Below, piece after piece: positions 15,059 to 22,212 of a stretch of DNA of 26,058 bases. Each line of letters opens with the position of its first letter. Position 1 is the first letter of the stretch. The DNA comes from 13-2-20CM-68-14 sp046733295. Lineage in GTDB: Bacteria; Actinomycetota; Thermoleophilia; Gaiellales; Gaiellaceae. The notes under the pieces are model-generated. The model was not told the origin of the DNA. It did no database searches and was given only the letters and a program-made list of their open reading frames with translations. Location: positions 1 through 26,058 of the forward strand of contig JBKPOY010000050.1 in assembly GCA_046733295.1 (NCBI GenBank), in the 5' to 3' direction. Both the position numbers and the translations under genes were made by a program.

Positions 15059-15724
15059 CTAGCCGAGCAGTTGCAGGAGGCGCTCGGCATAGTGCGGAGC
15101 GGTCGGCTCGTCCTCGTGCTTGAAGTAGGCGTACACGCGGATGCCGTCGTCGAGCAGTGGCCTGAGCCGCCGCGCCCAGTCCGTCAGGGCAGCGTCGTCG
15201 TACGGCGGCTCCCGTAGGCGCAGGTAGCGAAACGGGGCGTCGCCGTCGAGGGCATTGACCGTCACGGGCACCTCGGCGCCGGCCCACGACTCGTGCCTGA
15301 ACTCGAACGCGTACTCGAGCGAGGGGTCGAGCGAGTCGAGGACGAGCCGCAGCAGCCCGTCGTCGCGGGGACGCGTCGGCGGGAACTGCACGAGCACCGG
15401 GCCGAGCCGCTCCCCGAGCGTCCGCACCTGCTCGGAGAACGTCGGCAGCAGCTCGAAGCGCCCGACATGCGTGATCCTGCGGTTCATCTTCACGGCGAAG
15501 CGAAAGGCCGGAGGCGTCTGGTCCGCCCATCTTTGGAGCTGCTCCTCGGAGGGGAGCTTGTAGAAGGTGTTGTTCAGCTCGACCGACGGCAAGCGCTCCG
15601 AGTACTGCTCGAGAAACTTCGACGGCCGCGCGTGCTCGGGGTAGAACCCGCCCCGCCACGATGGGTAGGAAAAGCCGGAAGTGCCGACATAGAGCCCCGT
15701 TACACTCGACGGCGTGGCGACCAT
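15059..15724 (-). CDS. DUF72 family protein
   Basis: This 221-residue protein belongs to DUF72 (COG1801, YecE-like), a TIM-barrel family of unknown function. The signatures are YVGTSGFSYPSWRGGFYP, EYSERLPSVELNNTFYKLP written in segments (YSERLPSVE, NNTFYKLPS), FRFAVKMNRRITH, LVQFPPTRP, EFRHESW and VYAYFKHEDEP. The start ATG at 15724 is the only usable one: no other start codon lies before the conserved core. Its complement overlaps the thyX ATG at CATG. A TATCAC box lies seven bases upstream, inside thyX, suggesting a leaderless message. It is somewhat shorter than typical members. Confidence 0.88.
   Translation of the reverse strand: MVATPSSVTGLYVGTSGFSYPSWRGGFYPEHARPSKFLEQYSERLPSVELNNTFYKLPSEEQLQRWADQTPPAFRFAVKMNRRITHVGRFELLPTFSEQVRTLGERLGPVLVQFPPTRPRDDGLLRLVLDSLDPSLEYAFEFRHESWAGAEVPVTVNALDGDAPFRYLRLREPPYDDAALTDWARRLRPLLDDGIRVYAYFKHEDEPTAPHYAERLLQLLG
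15701..15706 (+). promoter_or_regulatory. Putative -10 box for leaderless thyX
   Basis: TACACT ends exactly seven bases before GTG 15714, so the transcript would start at that GTG. The box lies inside the first codons of the divergent DUF72 gene. No convincing -35 match is visible. Confidence 0.5.
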
Positions 15725-16421
15725 GGCCGAAGTGATAACCGAGAACACCATCCCGGTCCTCGACCACGGATTCGTGCGCCTCGATGATGCGATGGCGAGC
15801 GATCTCTCCGTCGTCAACGGCGCCCGCGTGAGCTTCGCGCGCCGCAAGGAGGAGATGGACGACAACGATGAGGGGCTGATCCGCTTTCTGATGCGCGACC
15901 GCCACGGGACGCCGTTCGAGCACAACGCGTTCCGGTTCCACGTGCGCTGCCCGCTCTTCGTTGCACGCGAGTGGTTCCGCCACCGCGTCGGCTCGTTCAA
16001 CGAGTTCTCGATGCGCTACGCAAAGGCGAGCGACGAGTTCTACGTCCCGGAGGCGGAGGACGTCCGCTCGCAGGTCGGCAAGCCCGGCGCCTATTCGTTC
16101 GAGGCGGTGGATCCCGAGCTCGCGGAGCACACGCGTGAGGAGCTTCGCGCCGTCTACGACGCGGCGTACGCGACGTACACCCAGCTCGTCGAGCGGGGCG
16201 TCGCCCGCGAGCTCGCCCGGCTCGTGATGCCGATGGGCGCCTACACCGAGTTCTACTGGACGGTAAACGCGCGCTCGCTGATGAACTTCGTCTCGCTGCG
16301 CGCGGCCGAGACGGCCCAGCGGGAGATCCGGCGCTACGCCGAGGCGTGCGAGCGCTTCCTCGCGGAGAAGATGCCGGTCACGTACGCCGCGTTCGTCGAT
16401 AACGCACGCGTCGCCCCGTGA
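15714..16421 (+). CDS. thyX: Flavin-dependent thymidylate synthase ThyX
   Basis: ThyX makes dTMP from dUMP using FAD, NADPH and methylene-tetrahydrofolate, without needing dihydrofolate reductase for turnover. The ThyX motif RHRx7S is present as RHRVGSFNEFS (Arg89 to Ser99, counted from GTG 15714), followed by MRYAK. Upstream, GTPFEHNAFRFHVRCPLFVAREW is the expected N-terminal core, and NARSLMNFVSLR the C-terminal one. Length 235 is normal. GTG 15714 is backed by a TACACT box at seven bases; ATG 15723 would remove three residues. It overlaps the start of the divergent DUF72 gene and converges on the anti-sigma gene with nine bases between stops. Confidence 0.95.
   Translation: MATMAEVITENTIPVLDHGFVRLDDAMASDLSVVNGARVSFARRKEEMDDNDEGLIRFLMRDRHGTPFEHNAFRFHVRCPLFVAREWFRHRVGSFNEFSMRYAKASDEFYVPEAEDVRSQVGKPGAYSFEAVDPELAEHTREELRAVYDAAYATYTQLVERGVARELARLVMPMGAYTEFYWTVNARSLMNFVSLRAAETAQREIRRYAEACERFLAEKMPVTYAAFVDNARVAP
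15732..15737 (-). promoter_or_regulatory. Putative -10 box for leaderless DUF72 gene
   Basis: On the minus strand TATCAC is followed by seven bases and then ATG 15724. It lies inside the thyX codons for Glu-Val-Ile-Thr. Together with the plus-strand TACACT it makes a divergent promoter pair with no intergenic DNA. Confidence 0.5.
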
Positions 16422-16430
16422 CGTCTAGGC

Positions 16431-17045
16431 CTAGGTGGTCATGACGGTCTTGCCCGGGTGCGGCTTGCCGGGGAGCTCCTCGGTGACGATCCAGCCGTCC
16501 CCCCGCTTCAGCTCGTAGGGGATGTTCAGCCGGACGCTGACCTTGTCGTCGCCGCCGCCGGCGAAGGTGCCGCACGTCCAGCGATGCGTGCCCCTCGTCA
16601 GGAACATCTCGTAGTAGCCGCCATTCGCGAGGCGGTGGAGCCCGGTGACCTTTAGCTGCAGTGGCCAGTTCCCGTCGGAGTCGCGCTTGCCGACCTCGAT
16701 CACGGCGGCGGCGTCGACGCCGGCGACACCGTGCATCTCGGGCGAGAACTGCGCGGTGAAGCCGTTCTGCCGGTAGCCGGCCAGGTAGCCGCCGAAGAAC
16801 GCGACGAGTGCGATCGCGGCGGCCAGCGCGAGCGCCGCGCCCACCCGACGCCGCGGCAGCAGCTGGAACATCCCGGTGTTCGTGCGTTCCTCGGTGCGCT
16901 CGACGCCCGGGTGCTCGAGCGAAGGCGGCAACTCGGGAAGAGGACCGGCCTCGAGCAGGAGCTCGTGCGCCCGGCGGAGGCGCTGCTCCTCGGCGGGCGT
17001 CAGGTCGTCACCGACCAATTCGCGGAAGTCGGGCGGGCGGCTCAC
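16431..17045 (-). CDS. Anti-sigma factor, RskA-like
   Basis: This 204-residue protein has a cytoplasmic N-terminus with no HxxxCxxC zinc motif (FRELVGDDLTPAEEQRLRRAHELL), one membrane helix at about residues 68-90 (GAALALAAAIALVAFFGGYLAG), and an extracytoplasmic domain matching the RskA C-terminal family: NGGYYEMFLTRGTHRWTCGTF and GDGWIVTEELPGKPHPG. RskA-type proteins hold SigK-like ECF factors at the membrane and release them on proteolysis. The GTG start overlaps the sigma factor stop as GTGA, so the pair is translated together at a fixed ratio. The stop codon falls in a 10-bp palindrome (CTAGGCCTAG, 16425-16434) between it and thyX. The signal sensed is unknown. Confidence 0.88.
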   Translation of the reverse strand: MSRPPDFRELVGDDLTPAEEQRLRRAHELLLEAGPLPELPPSLEHPGVERTEERTNTGMFQLLPRRRVGAALALAAAIALVAFFGGYLAGYRQNGFTAQFSPEMHGVAGVDAAAVIEVGKRDSDGNWPLQLKVTGLHRLANGGYYEMFLTRGTHRWTCGTFAGGGDDKVSVRLNIPYELKRGDGWIVTEELPGKPHPGKTVMTT

Positions 17046-17662
17046 CGGACCTCCTCCAAGGCATCGGCGAGCCGTGAGAGCGCGCTGCGCGTACGAGTCT
17101 TCACGGTGCCGAGCGGGATGTTCAGGAACTCGGCGATCTCGGACTGGGAGAGCCCGCCCCAGTAGGCGAGCTCGAGCAGGGTTCGCTCATGCTCAGGCAA
17201 ATTCTGCAGCGCGGTGTGGACGCGCCAGGCCAGCCACGACCGCTCCGCCTCCTCGGGCGGGGTGGCATCGGGGGCCGGCTCGTCGGGCGGCTCCATCGGC
17301 GTCTCGGAGCGGGCGCGCGCCCGATCGACGATGGCGTTGCGCGCAACGGCGTAGAGCCACGGAGCTCCTGGCCCTCGCTCGGGCTTGTAGCTCGAAGCCG
17401 AGCGCCAGACCGACGCGAAGGTCTCCTGCGCGGCGTCCTCGGCGCGCCCGCGGTCGCCAAGGCGGCGGAGCGCGAGCCCGAAGACGGGGCGGACGAAACG
17501 ACGGTAGAGGATGTCGAATGCGTCGCGGTCTCCCTTGCCGATTCGCTGGAGCAGTTCGCCATCGGTCGAGCCCTCCGCCGGCGCCGGCCGGGGGTCTCGC
17601 TTGCCTGATCGGGCGGGGAGATCGAGAGCGAGCTCCATCTCATCGTCTCTACGGACGCTCAC
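17042..17662 (-). CDS. ECF RNA polymerase sigma factor
   Basis: A 206-residue ECF sigma factor of the SigK-like kind. Region 2 is residues about 40-110: ILYRRFVRPVFGLALRRLGDRGRAEDAAQETFASVWR, in parts, with YAVARNAIVDRAR. Region 4 is about 150-202, with the helix-turn-helix GLSQSEIAEFLNIPLGTVKTRTRSAL. The link between them is acidic and Pro-rich. GTG 17662 overlaps the upstream SDR stop as GTGA; ATG 17638 is an alternative start eight codons in, at MELALDLP. The next gene is its RskA-like anti-sigma partner. Regulation is probably by anti-sigma release; its promoter specificity cannot be read from this window. Confidence 0.93.
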   Translation of the reverse strand: MSVRRDDEMELALDLPARSGKRDPRPAPAEGSTDGELLQRIGKGDRDAFDILYRRFVRPVFGLALRRLGDRGRAEDAAQETFASVWRSASSYKPERGPGAPWLYAVARNAIVDRARARSETPMEPPDEPAPDATPPEEAERSWLAWRVHTALQNLPEHERTLLELAYWGGLSQSEIAEFLNIPLGTVKTRTRSALSRLADALEEVR

Positions 17663-18309
17663 GGCACTGCGGATTGCAGCAGACGCCCGCCGTCCACGAC
17701 GAGTGACGTGCCGGTCACGAACTCCGCACCGGCCAGATAGGCGACCGCGGCGGCCACATCCTCGGGCGAGCCGACACGCCCTAGAGCGGTCTCGGCCGCG
17801 CGCCGCTCACGTTGCTCGGGCGCGACCGCGACGGGGCCCGGCGCCACCCCGCAGACGCGAACCTCGGGAGCGAGCGCCCGGGCGAAGACGCGCGTCAACA
17901 TCGCCTGAGCCGCCTTCGCGGCGCAATGGGCCGCGAACGACGGCCAAGGCTGGTAGGCGGCGACGTCCTCGATCATCACCACCGCTCCGCGCGCGTCGCG
18001 AAGGGCGCTCGCCGCCGCCTGCGTGACGAAGAAGCTTCCTCTCGCGGTTGCGCCGAAGGCGAGCTCCCAGTCGGACTCGGTCAGCTCGAGGACGTTCTTC
18101 GGCGCGAATCCATCCGCGGCCGCGTTGACGAGGAGGTCCAGGCCACCGAGCTCCGCGAGCGCACGATCGACGAGGGCTCTCGCCTGCTCCGGCCGCGAGA
18201 CGTCCGCGTCGGCGCGCCCGGCGGCGAGCACCGAGCCGCCCTCGCGTCGAAGCCGCCGTGCTACCGCCGCGCCCACGCGTCCCGTTCCGCCCGTCACGAG
18301 CGTTCGCAT
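17659..18309 (-). CDS. SDR-fold protein with altered catalytic residues
   Basis: The 216 residues carry the SDR Rossmann pattern: LVTGGTGRVGAAVARRL at the N-terminus, LLVNAAADG in place of NNAG, and a late VAPGPVAVAP and TSLVVDGG. The catalytic pair is changed. The Tyr of YxxxK is His128 in HCAAK (Lys132 kept), and the catalytic Ser, 13 residues before, is Asp115 in VVMIEDVAAY. It may still bind a nucleotide but is unlikely to be an ordinary dehydrogenase; it may be a pteridine-reductase-like relative or a regulatory pseudoenzyme. ATG 18309 is chosen because TATGAC lies seven bases before it; in-frame ATGs at 18321 and 18333 are alternatives. Its stop overlaps the sigma factor start by GTGA. 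Confidence 0.8.
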   Translation of the reverse strand: MRTLVTGGTGRVGAAVARRLRREGGSVLAAGRADADVSRPEQARALVDRALAELGGLDLLVNAAADGFAPKNVLELTESDWELAFGATARGSFFVTQAAASALRDARGAVVMIEDVAAYQPWPSFAAHCAAKAAQAMLTRVFARALAPEVRVCGVAPGPVAVAPEQRERRAAETALGRVGSPEDVAAAVAYLAGAEFVTGTSLVVDGGRLLQSAVP

Positions 18310-18330
18310 GCGGCGAGTCATAGCACGGCG
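18304..18330 (-). promoter_or_regulatory. Start-site region of the SDR-sigma-anti-sigma operon
   Basis: On the minus strand, TATGAC is followed by seven bases and then ATG 18309, the same arrangement seen for several other genes here. If this is the -10, the operon message is leaderless. An in-frame ATG at 18321 overlaps the box itself. Confidence 0.35.
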
Positions 18331-18390
18331 CAAATTTCCGCCTCTTGCAGCGTCTTCTCAAAGGCAGGAAAGGAAAGGGGTATCCGACAA

Positions 18391-19020
18391 ATGAAGAAGT
18401 TCCTTTTCATCGCAGCGATCGCCGCTCTCGGGGCGACCCCGGTGGCGGCGGCGCCTCCGACACTGACGCTCAAGGCGACCCCGACGGTCGTCACGTACGG
18501 TGGGTCGACCGCCCTCTCGGGCGTCCTGTCGACTCAGAAGGCGGGCCAGAGCATCGATGTCCAGGCCCAGGCCTGCGGCCAGACGGCGTTCAAGAAGGTC
18601 GGCTCGGCGGTGACCACGACGGGCGGTGCCTACTCGTTCACCGCGAAGCCCACGCTCAACACGAGCTACCGGGCGAAGAACAAGGGTGCGACCAGCGCAG
18701 CCGTCGCCGTCAAGGTGGCGCCCCTGCTCAAGGTGAAGAAGACGGGAGGCGTGACGACGCGGCGCTTCCTCATCTCGCTGACCTCCGCCCAGTCGTTCGT
18801 CGGCAAGTACGTCGTCTTCCAGAAGCGCGGCAGCACCAAGTGGCTCACCGTCAAGAAGGTCACGCTCACGAAGGTGGCCACGACGACGGCACCCACGCAG
18901 GTGACGTCGCAGAAGTACTCCGTCAAGATCAAGCGGCACCCGAAGGTGCGCGTGATCCTGCCCGCGGCGCAGGCGGGAACGTGCTACCTGCCGGCCGTCA
19001 GCAAGGCGGTTCGGAGCTAG
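18391..19020 (+). CDS. Secreted basic Ala/Thr/Lys-rich protein
   Basis: The 209 residues open with a clear signal peptide (MKKFLFIAAIAALGATPVAAA, cleavage near residue 20). The mature chain is rich in Lys, Thr, Val and Ala. Its first half, LTLKATPTVVTYGGSTALSG then YSFTAKPTLNTSYRAKNKG, looks like an immunoglobulin-like beta domain. The second half repeats the character with KTGGVTTRRFLISL and FQKRGSTKWLTVKKVTL. Two cysteines (QACGQT, GTCYLP) could form one disulphide. AGGAAAGGGG at 18371-18380 gives a ribosome site ten bases from the ATG. I recognise no family. A strong terminator follows at once. It is likely an exported wall-associated or binding protein; its ligand is unknown. Confidence 0.8.
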   Translation: MKKFLFIAAIAALGATPVAAAPPTLTLKATPTVVTYGGSTALSGVLSTQKAGQSIDVQAQACGQTAFKKVGSAVTTTGGAYSFTAKPTLNTSYRAKNKGATSAAVAVKVAPLLKVKKTGGVTTRRFLISLTSAQSFVGKYVVFQKRGSTKWLTVKKVTLTKVATTTAPTQVTSQKYSVKIKRHPKVRVILPAAQAGTCYLPAVSKAVRS

Positions 19021-19030
19021 CGGGCGACTC

Positions 19031-19066
19031 GAGCCGCCGGGGGGACCCCCGGCGGCTCTCTCTTTT
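19031..19066 (+). terminator. Rho-independent terminator after the secreted-protein gene
   Basis: GAGCCGCCGGGGG (19031-19043) pairs with CCCCCGGCGGCTC (19046-19058), a 12-13 bp GC stem, followed by TCTCTTTT. It lies ten bases after the stop codon. The T tract is on the plus strand, so it serves the secreted-protein gene, not the convergent sodA, whose stop codon touches the end of the T run. Confidence 0.9.
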
Positions 19067-19692
19067 CAGGACGCCGCTGTGACCGTGCCGGTCGCGCGGG
19101 CGTAGCGCTCGGCGACGGCCGTCCAGTTGACGACGTTCCACCACGCCTCGAGGTAGTCGGGCCTGCGGTTTTGGTACTTCAGGTAATAGGCGTGCTCCCA
19201 CACGTCGATCCCGAGCAGCGGCTCGTCCGACTGCATGATCGGCGAGTCCTGGTTCGGGGTCGAATAGACGGCGAGGCCGGTGCCATCGTGTACGAGCCAC
19301 GTCCAGCCAGAGCCGAAGCGGTTGACGCCCTGCTCGTTGACGAGCTCCTTGAGGTCGTCGAGCCCGCCGAACGTGTCGTCGATCGCCTGCCCGAGGTCGC
19401 CGTCCGGCTCGCCGCCGCCCTCGGGGCTCATGATCTCCCAGAAGAGCGTGTGGTTCGCGTGACCGCCGGCGTTGTTGCGGATCGCCGTCCGCTTCTCCTC
19501 GGGGAACGTGTCGAGGATCGTCAGGATCTGCTCGACGGACTCGTGCTGGGCCTCGGTCCCGTCGAGCGCGGCGTTCGCCTTGTCCACGTAGGCCTGGTGA
19601 TGCTTGTCGTGGTGGACGCGCATCGTCTGCTCGTCGATGTGCGGCTCGAGCGCCGCGTAGTCGTACGGCAGCGGAGGCACTTCGAAAGCCAT
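19066..19692 (-). CDS. sodA: Fe/Mn superoxide dismutase
   Basis: It dismutates superoxide to hydrogen peroxide and oxygen in the cytoplasm. All four metal ligands are present: His27 (VHHDKHHQAYV), His81 (GGHANHTLFW), Asp163 and His167 (GIDVWEHAYYLKYQNRRPDY, in parts). The second-sphere Gln in TPNQDSP is the position seen in Mn-type enzymes, so manganese or cambialistic use is likely, though metal choice cannot be settled from sequence. At 208 residues it is full length. ATG 19692 has an excellent ribosome site, AAGGAGGACGAG. The gene is divergent from a second SOD homologue with 99 bases between start codons, a possible shared control region. Confidence 0.95.
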   Translation of the reverse strand: MAFEVPPLPYDYAALEPHIDEQTMRVHHDKHHQAYVDKANAALDGTEAQHESVEQILTILDTFPEEKRTAIRNNAGGHANHTLFWEIMSPEGGGEPDGDLGQAIDDTFGGLDDLKELVNEQGVNRFGSGWTWLVHDGTGLAVYSTPNQDSPIMQSDEPLLGIDVWEHAYYLKYQNRRPDYLEAWWNVVNWTAVAERYARATGTVTAAS

Positions 19693-19791
19693 CTCGTCCT
19701 CCTCCTTCCTCTCGTCTCTCTCAGGCGAGGCTAACGGGTTCGACGTGCCCGCGCGGCTATGCTCGCGCACCGTCGGACGAAAGGAGTCGCT

Positions 19792-20412
19792 TTGGCCACG
19801 CTGGCCTACAACCACGAGGAGATCACGGCCCGTCGGCTGAAGCCGGAGCTGCTCGAGCTGGACGGCATCTCGCGCGAGGGCGTCGAGGCGCACTACAAGC
19901 TCTACGAGGGGTACGTCACCAAGCGCAACGAGATCCTGGAGAAGCTCGGCTCCGTCGACCTGGCCGCCGCGAACCAGGTGTATTCGGAGATTCGCGCGCT
20001 CAAGGTCGAGCTCTCATTTGCCGTCGGCGGGATCAAGAATCACGAGATCTACTTCGACCACCTGGGCGGCGACGGCGGGAATCCCGACGGGCTGTTCGGC
20101 GACCTCGTCGAGCGGGATTTCGGCTCGGCCGACGACTGGCGGCGCGACCTGAAGGCGTCGGGGATGGCGGGGCGCGGCTGGGCGTGGACCGCGTACGACT
20201 GGGACGAAAGCCGTCTGTTCAACTACGTCGGCGACACCCAGAACACGTTCCCGATCTGGAACGCGACGCCGCTCGTTGCGCTCGACGTCTACGAGCACGC
20301 CTACTTCCTCGACTTCCAGACCGACCGGGCCTCGTACATCGACGCGTTCCTCGCGAACCTCGACTGGGCCGTGGTCAACGACTGGGTGAACCGGTACCAG
20401 ATCAAGGTCTAG
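19792..20412 (+). CDS. Divergent superoxide dismutase homologue
   Basis: This 206-residue protein is a second member of the Fe/Mn SOD fold, distant from its neighbour. TTG 19792 is chosen over ATG 19759 because AAAGGAG sits five bases before it. The metal ligands are kept: His34 (VEAHYKLYEGYV), His84 (GGIKNHEIYFDHL), Asp165 and His169 (ALDVYEHAYFLDF). The first helix is one residue shorter than in true SODs, and the His pair of HxxxHH is lost, while the gateway Tyr (EGYV) remains. GGH is GGI. So the metal centre is probably intact while the active-site funnel differs. It could be a true dismutase of another lineage or a changed function. Confidence 0.8.
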   Translation: MATLAYNHEEITARRLKPELLELDGISREGVEAHYKLYEGYVTKRNEILEKLGSVDLAAANQVYSEIRALKVELSFAVGGIKNHEIYFDHLGGDGGNPDGLFGDLVERDFGSADDWRRDLKASGMAGRGWAWTAYDWDESRLFNYVGDTQNTFPIWNATPLVALDVYEHAYFLDFQTDRASYIDAFLANLDWAVVNDWVNRYQIKV

Positions 20413-20425
20413 CGTGAAGGACGGC

Positions 20426-21043
20426 ATGTACGGGCTCGTGGTCGTCGTCGCCGGTTATCTCGCCGGCTCGCTCCCGTTCGGGTACTGGCTCGTGCGCGTG
20501 CTGCGCGGGGTGGACATCCGGACGGTCGGCAGCGGCAACATCGGCGCCACGAACGTCTGGCGCACCTTCGGGCCGCGGTTCGGCGTCGCCGTGATGGTGC
20601 TCGACGCGCTGAAAGGCTTCGTTCCCGCGCTCGTGGCGAGCATCTGGCTCGGGCCGCTCTGGGGCGTGCTCGCCGGTGCCGCCGCGATGCTCGGCCACTC
20701 GCGGCCGGTCTTCCTCCGATTCGCCCGCGGCGGCAAGATGGTCGCCACCTGCGGCGGCGCATTCCTCGGCGTCGCCCCAGTCGTCGGCGGCATCGGCGCG
20801 GCGGTCTGGATCGTGGTCTTCGCTGTCTGCCGCTACGCCTCCGTGGCGTCGATCACGGCGGCGCTGTCGCTTCCGGTCGTCGCCTTCGCCCTGGGCGAGC
20901 CCTGGCCCGTGATCGCATTCGCCGCCACGGCTGCCGTCGCGGTGCTGTTCCTGCACCGCGCCAACATCCGCCGCCTCCGCTCCGGAACGGAGACGAAGAT
21001 GCGGCTCCGGCGCGGCGGGAAAGACCAGCCGGCTCGGGCCTAG
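20426..21043 (+). CDS. plsY: Glycerol-3-phosphate acyltransferase PlsY
   Basis: PlsY transfers an acyl group from acyl phosphate to glycerol-3-phosphate, the first step of phospholipid synthesis, in the cytoplasmic membrane. Family motifs are present: AGYLAGSLPFGYWLVR, GSGNIGATNVWR, GHSRPVFLRFARGGKMVATCGG (Ser-Arg where His-x-Phe is usual, and GGK kept), and the late HRANIRRLRSGTE. About five to six helices are visible. ATG 20426 has GAAGGA at a normal distance; GTG 20414, two bases after the SOD-homologue stop, would add four residues. It is close behind the SOD homologue, so they may be one unit. The plus-strand end faces folE2. Confidence 0.92.
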   Translation: MYGLVVVVAGYLAGSLPFGYWLVRVLRGVDIRTVGSGNIGATNVWRTFGPRFGVAVMVLDALKGFVPALVASIWLGPLWGVLAGAAAMLGHSRPVFLRFARGGKMVATCGGAFLGVAPVVGGIGAAVWIVVFAVCRYASVASITAALSLPVVAFALGEPWPVIAFAATAAVAVLFLHRANIRRLRSGTETKMRLRRGGKDQPARA

Positions 21044-21064
21044 GCCGCGGCGTGGCTCGTCTCG

Positions 21065-21162
21065 CGTCGGACACCGGGCCAGGTCCCGAAAAACAGGCGA
21101 CCTAGCGGGGGAAGTGACAGTCTCGTCACGTTCGCGTGACGCCGCCGTAACGGTGTCCGACG
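21065..21162. repeat. Nested inverted repeats between convergent plsY and folE2
   Basis: CGTCGGACACCG (21065-21076) is the exact reverse complement of 21151-21162, a 12-bp pair bracketing 74 bases. Inside lies AGGTC/GACCT (21081-21085 and 21099-21103). There is also a 6-bp stem GTCACG-TTCG-CGTGAC (21125-21140), a UUCG-type tetraloop in RNA, with a further GTGAC at 21114-21118. It could be a structured RNA or terminator, or a short palindromic mobile repeat. There is no T tract at the end of the outer stem. Confidence 0.5.
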
Positions 21163-21211
21163 TCGGGACGCGGCCGTTGGAGACGCGGCAGTCCGAGGCT
21201 CGGCTACCGGC

Positions 21212-22186
21212 TCAGCCGGCGAGCCACTCGCGCAGCTCGGTGTGGCGCGGGAGCGGGCGGCCGTCGTCGAGCTCCGAGCGCAGCTCGCCGACCGTCCCGA
21301 AGCGCTCCGCGATCACGTCGTGGTCGTGGATCGTCTCGAAGTTGACCTGCCGGGAGAAGAGGAAGTCCGCGTCGTCCAGGCCGGGATAGACATCGAGCGC
21401 CTCGCGGAGAGCGAGGCGCACGGAGTCCTCGACGAAGCGCGCGTGGGCGTGCGCCTGCTCGACGACGTGCAGCTCGTCCGGCCGCTTCAGGAGCCCGTAG
21501 ATCGGAGCGCTCATCGAGCCCTCGACGATTCGCACCAGCTGCTCCGCGTTCACCGGCTCGGCGGTGCCGACGTAGAGCGTCCCGCGCCCGCGCTGGTTGT
21601 GGGTCGCGAGCGGCACGAGTTCCAGGATCTGCTCGACGTCCTCGGCCGAGAACCCCGCCTGCTCGAGCCGCTCCCTCGAGGCGTTTCGGACGAGCCCCTG
21701 CGCGCAGGGACAGGCGTTGATCCCAGTGGCCTCGACGCCGACCGCGCGCCGCGTCGACCGCTCGGAGGCCGCGGCGAGGCCGATCAGCGACACGAGCTCC
21801 TGCGTCGGCAGGTCGGTGACGGGCGTCCGACGCTCGAGCGGATACTGGGCCACGATCCGCACCTCGGCGCGAAGCGCGCGCTGGCGCTCGACAATCTGGG
21901 CCGCGATGTGCGAGGCGAGGAGCTCGACGAGCAGCGCCTCCTCGATCACGACCTCCTCGATCGCCTCCTCGAACAGCTCGGGGAACCGGGACATGTGGAC
22001 GCCCTTCTGCGCCGGGTCGAGATCGACCGTGCAGTCGATGGCCGCCGCGATCAGCTTCTCGCTGTCGCCGTAGCGGATCCGGATCGCCTTCCGGACGCCG
22101 GTGACCCCCGCCCGCGAGAGACCGATGCGAACGTCAGGCGGCGAGGCCTGCAGATCGTGCGTGAGAAGATGCCTCCCGTCGGCCAT
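21212..22186 (-). CDS. folE2: GTP cyclohydrolase FolE2
   Basis: FolE2 (GTP cyclohydrolase IB, COG1469) makes 7,8-dihydroneopterin triphosphate, the first step to folate, in place of the zinc enzyme FolE. The 324 residues show the family pattern: CTVDLDPAQKGVHMSRFPE, then GINACPCAQ with the catalytic Cys, LATHNQRGRGTLYVG, EGSMSAPIYGLLKRPDE, EQAHAHARFVEDSVR and ETIHDHDVIAE. The combination with thyX in the same window fits a folate-dependent dTMP route. There is no ribosome site before ATG 22186. A TACGGT box lies nine bases upstream, so the message may be leaderless, from a promoter overlapping the divergent kinase-like gene. Confidence 0.93.
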   Translation of the reverse strand: MADGRHLLTHDLQASPPDVRIGLSRAGVTGVRKAIRIRYGDSEKLIAAAIDCTVDLDPAQKGVHMSRFPELFEEAIEEVVIEEALLVELLASHIAAQIVERQRALRAEVRIVAQYPLERRTPVTDLPTQELVSLIGLAAASERSTRRAVGVEATGINACPCAQGLVRNASRERLEQAGFSAEDVEQILELVPLATHNQRGRGTLYVGTAEPVNAEQLVRIVEGSMSAPIYGLLKRPDELHVVEQAHAHARFVEDSVRLALREALDVYPGLDDADFLFSRQVNFETIHDHDVIAERFGTVGELRSELDDGRPLPRHTELREWLAG

Positions 22187-22195
22187 CGCGACCCA

Positions 22196-22205
22196 ACCGT
22201 ACCAG
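22196..22205. promoter_or_regulatory. Overlapping divergent -10 boxes of folE2 and the kinase-like gene
   Basis: On the minus strand TACGGT (22201-22196) stands nine bases before ATG 22186. On the plus strand TACCAG (22200-22205) stands seven bases before ATG 22213. The two boxes share bases 22200-22201 in a 26-bp gap. The plus box lacks the final T usual in TAnnnT, so it is the weaker of the two. Confidence 0.35.
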
Positions 22206-22212
22206 CGCCCTC

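Noticed and set aside
13830..16130. 766-codon open frame on the minus strand
   Set aside because: It is an out-of-frame reading across the M29 and DUF72 genes and the antisense of thyX. It is Arg/Pro/Ala-rich with no family signature, as expected from high-GC shadow frames.
16425..16434. CTAGGCCTAG palindrome between thyX and the anti-sigma gene as an operator
   Set aside because: It is short, sits between two convergent stop codons and includes one of them, so a regulatory role is unlikely.
19735..19763. TATGCT with TTCGAC as a promoter for the SOD homologue
   Set aside because: The spacer would be only about 13-14 bases, too short for a normal promoter, and the match is weak. The strong ribosome site shows the gene has a leader, but its promoter is not clear.
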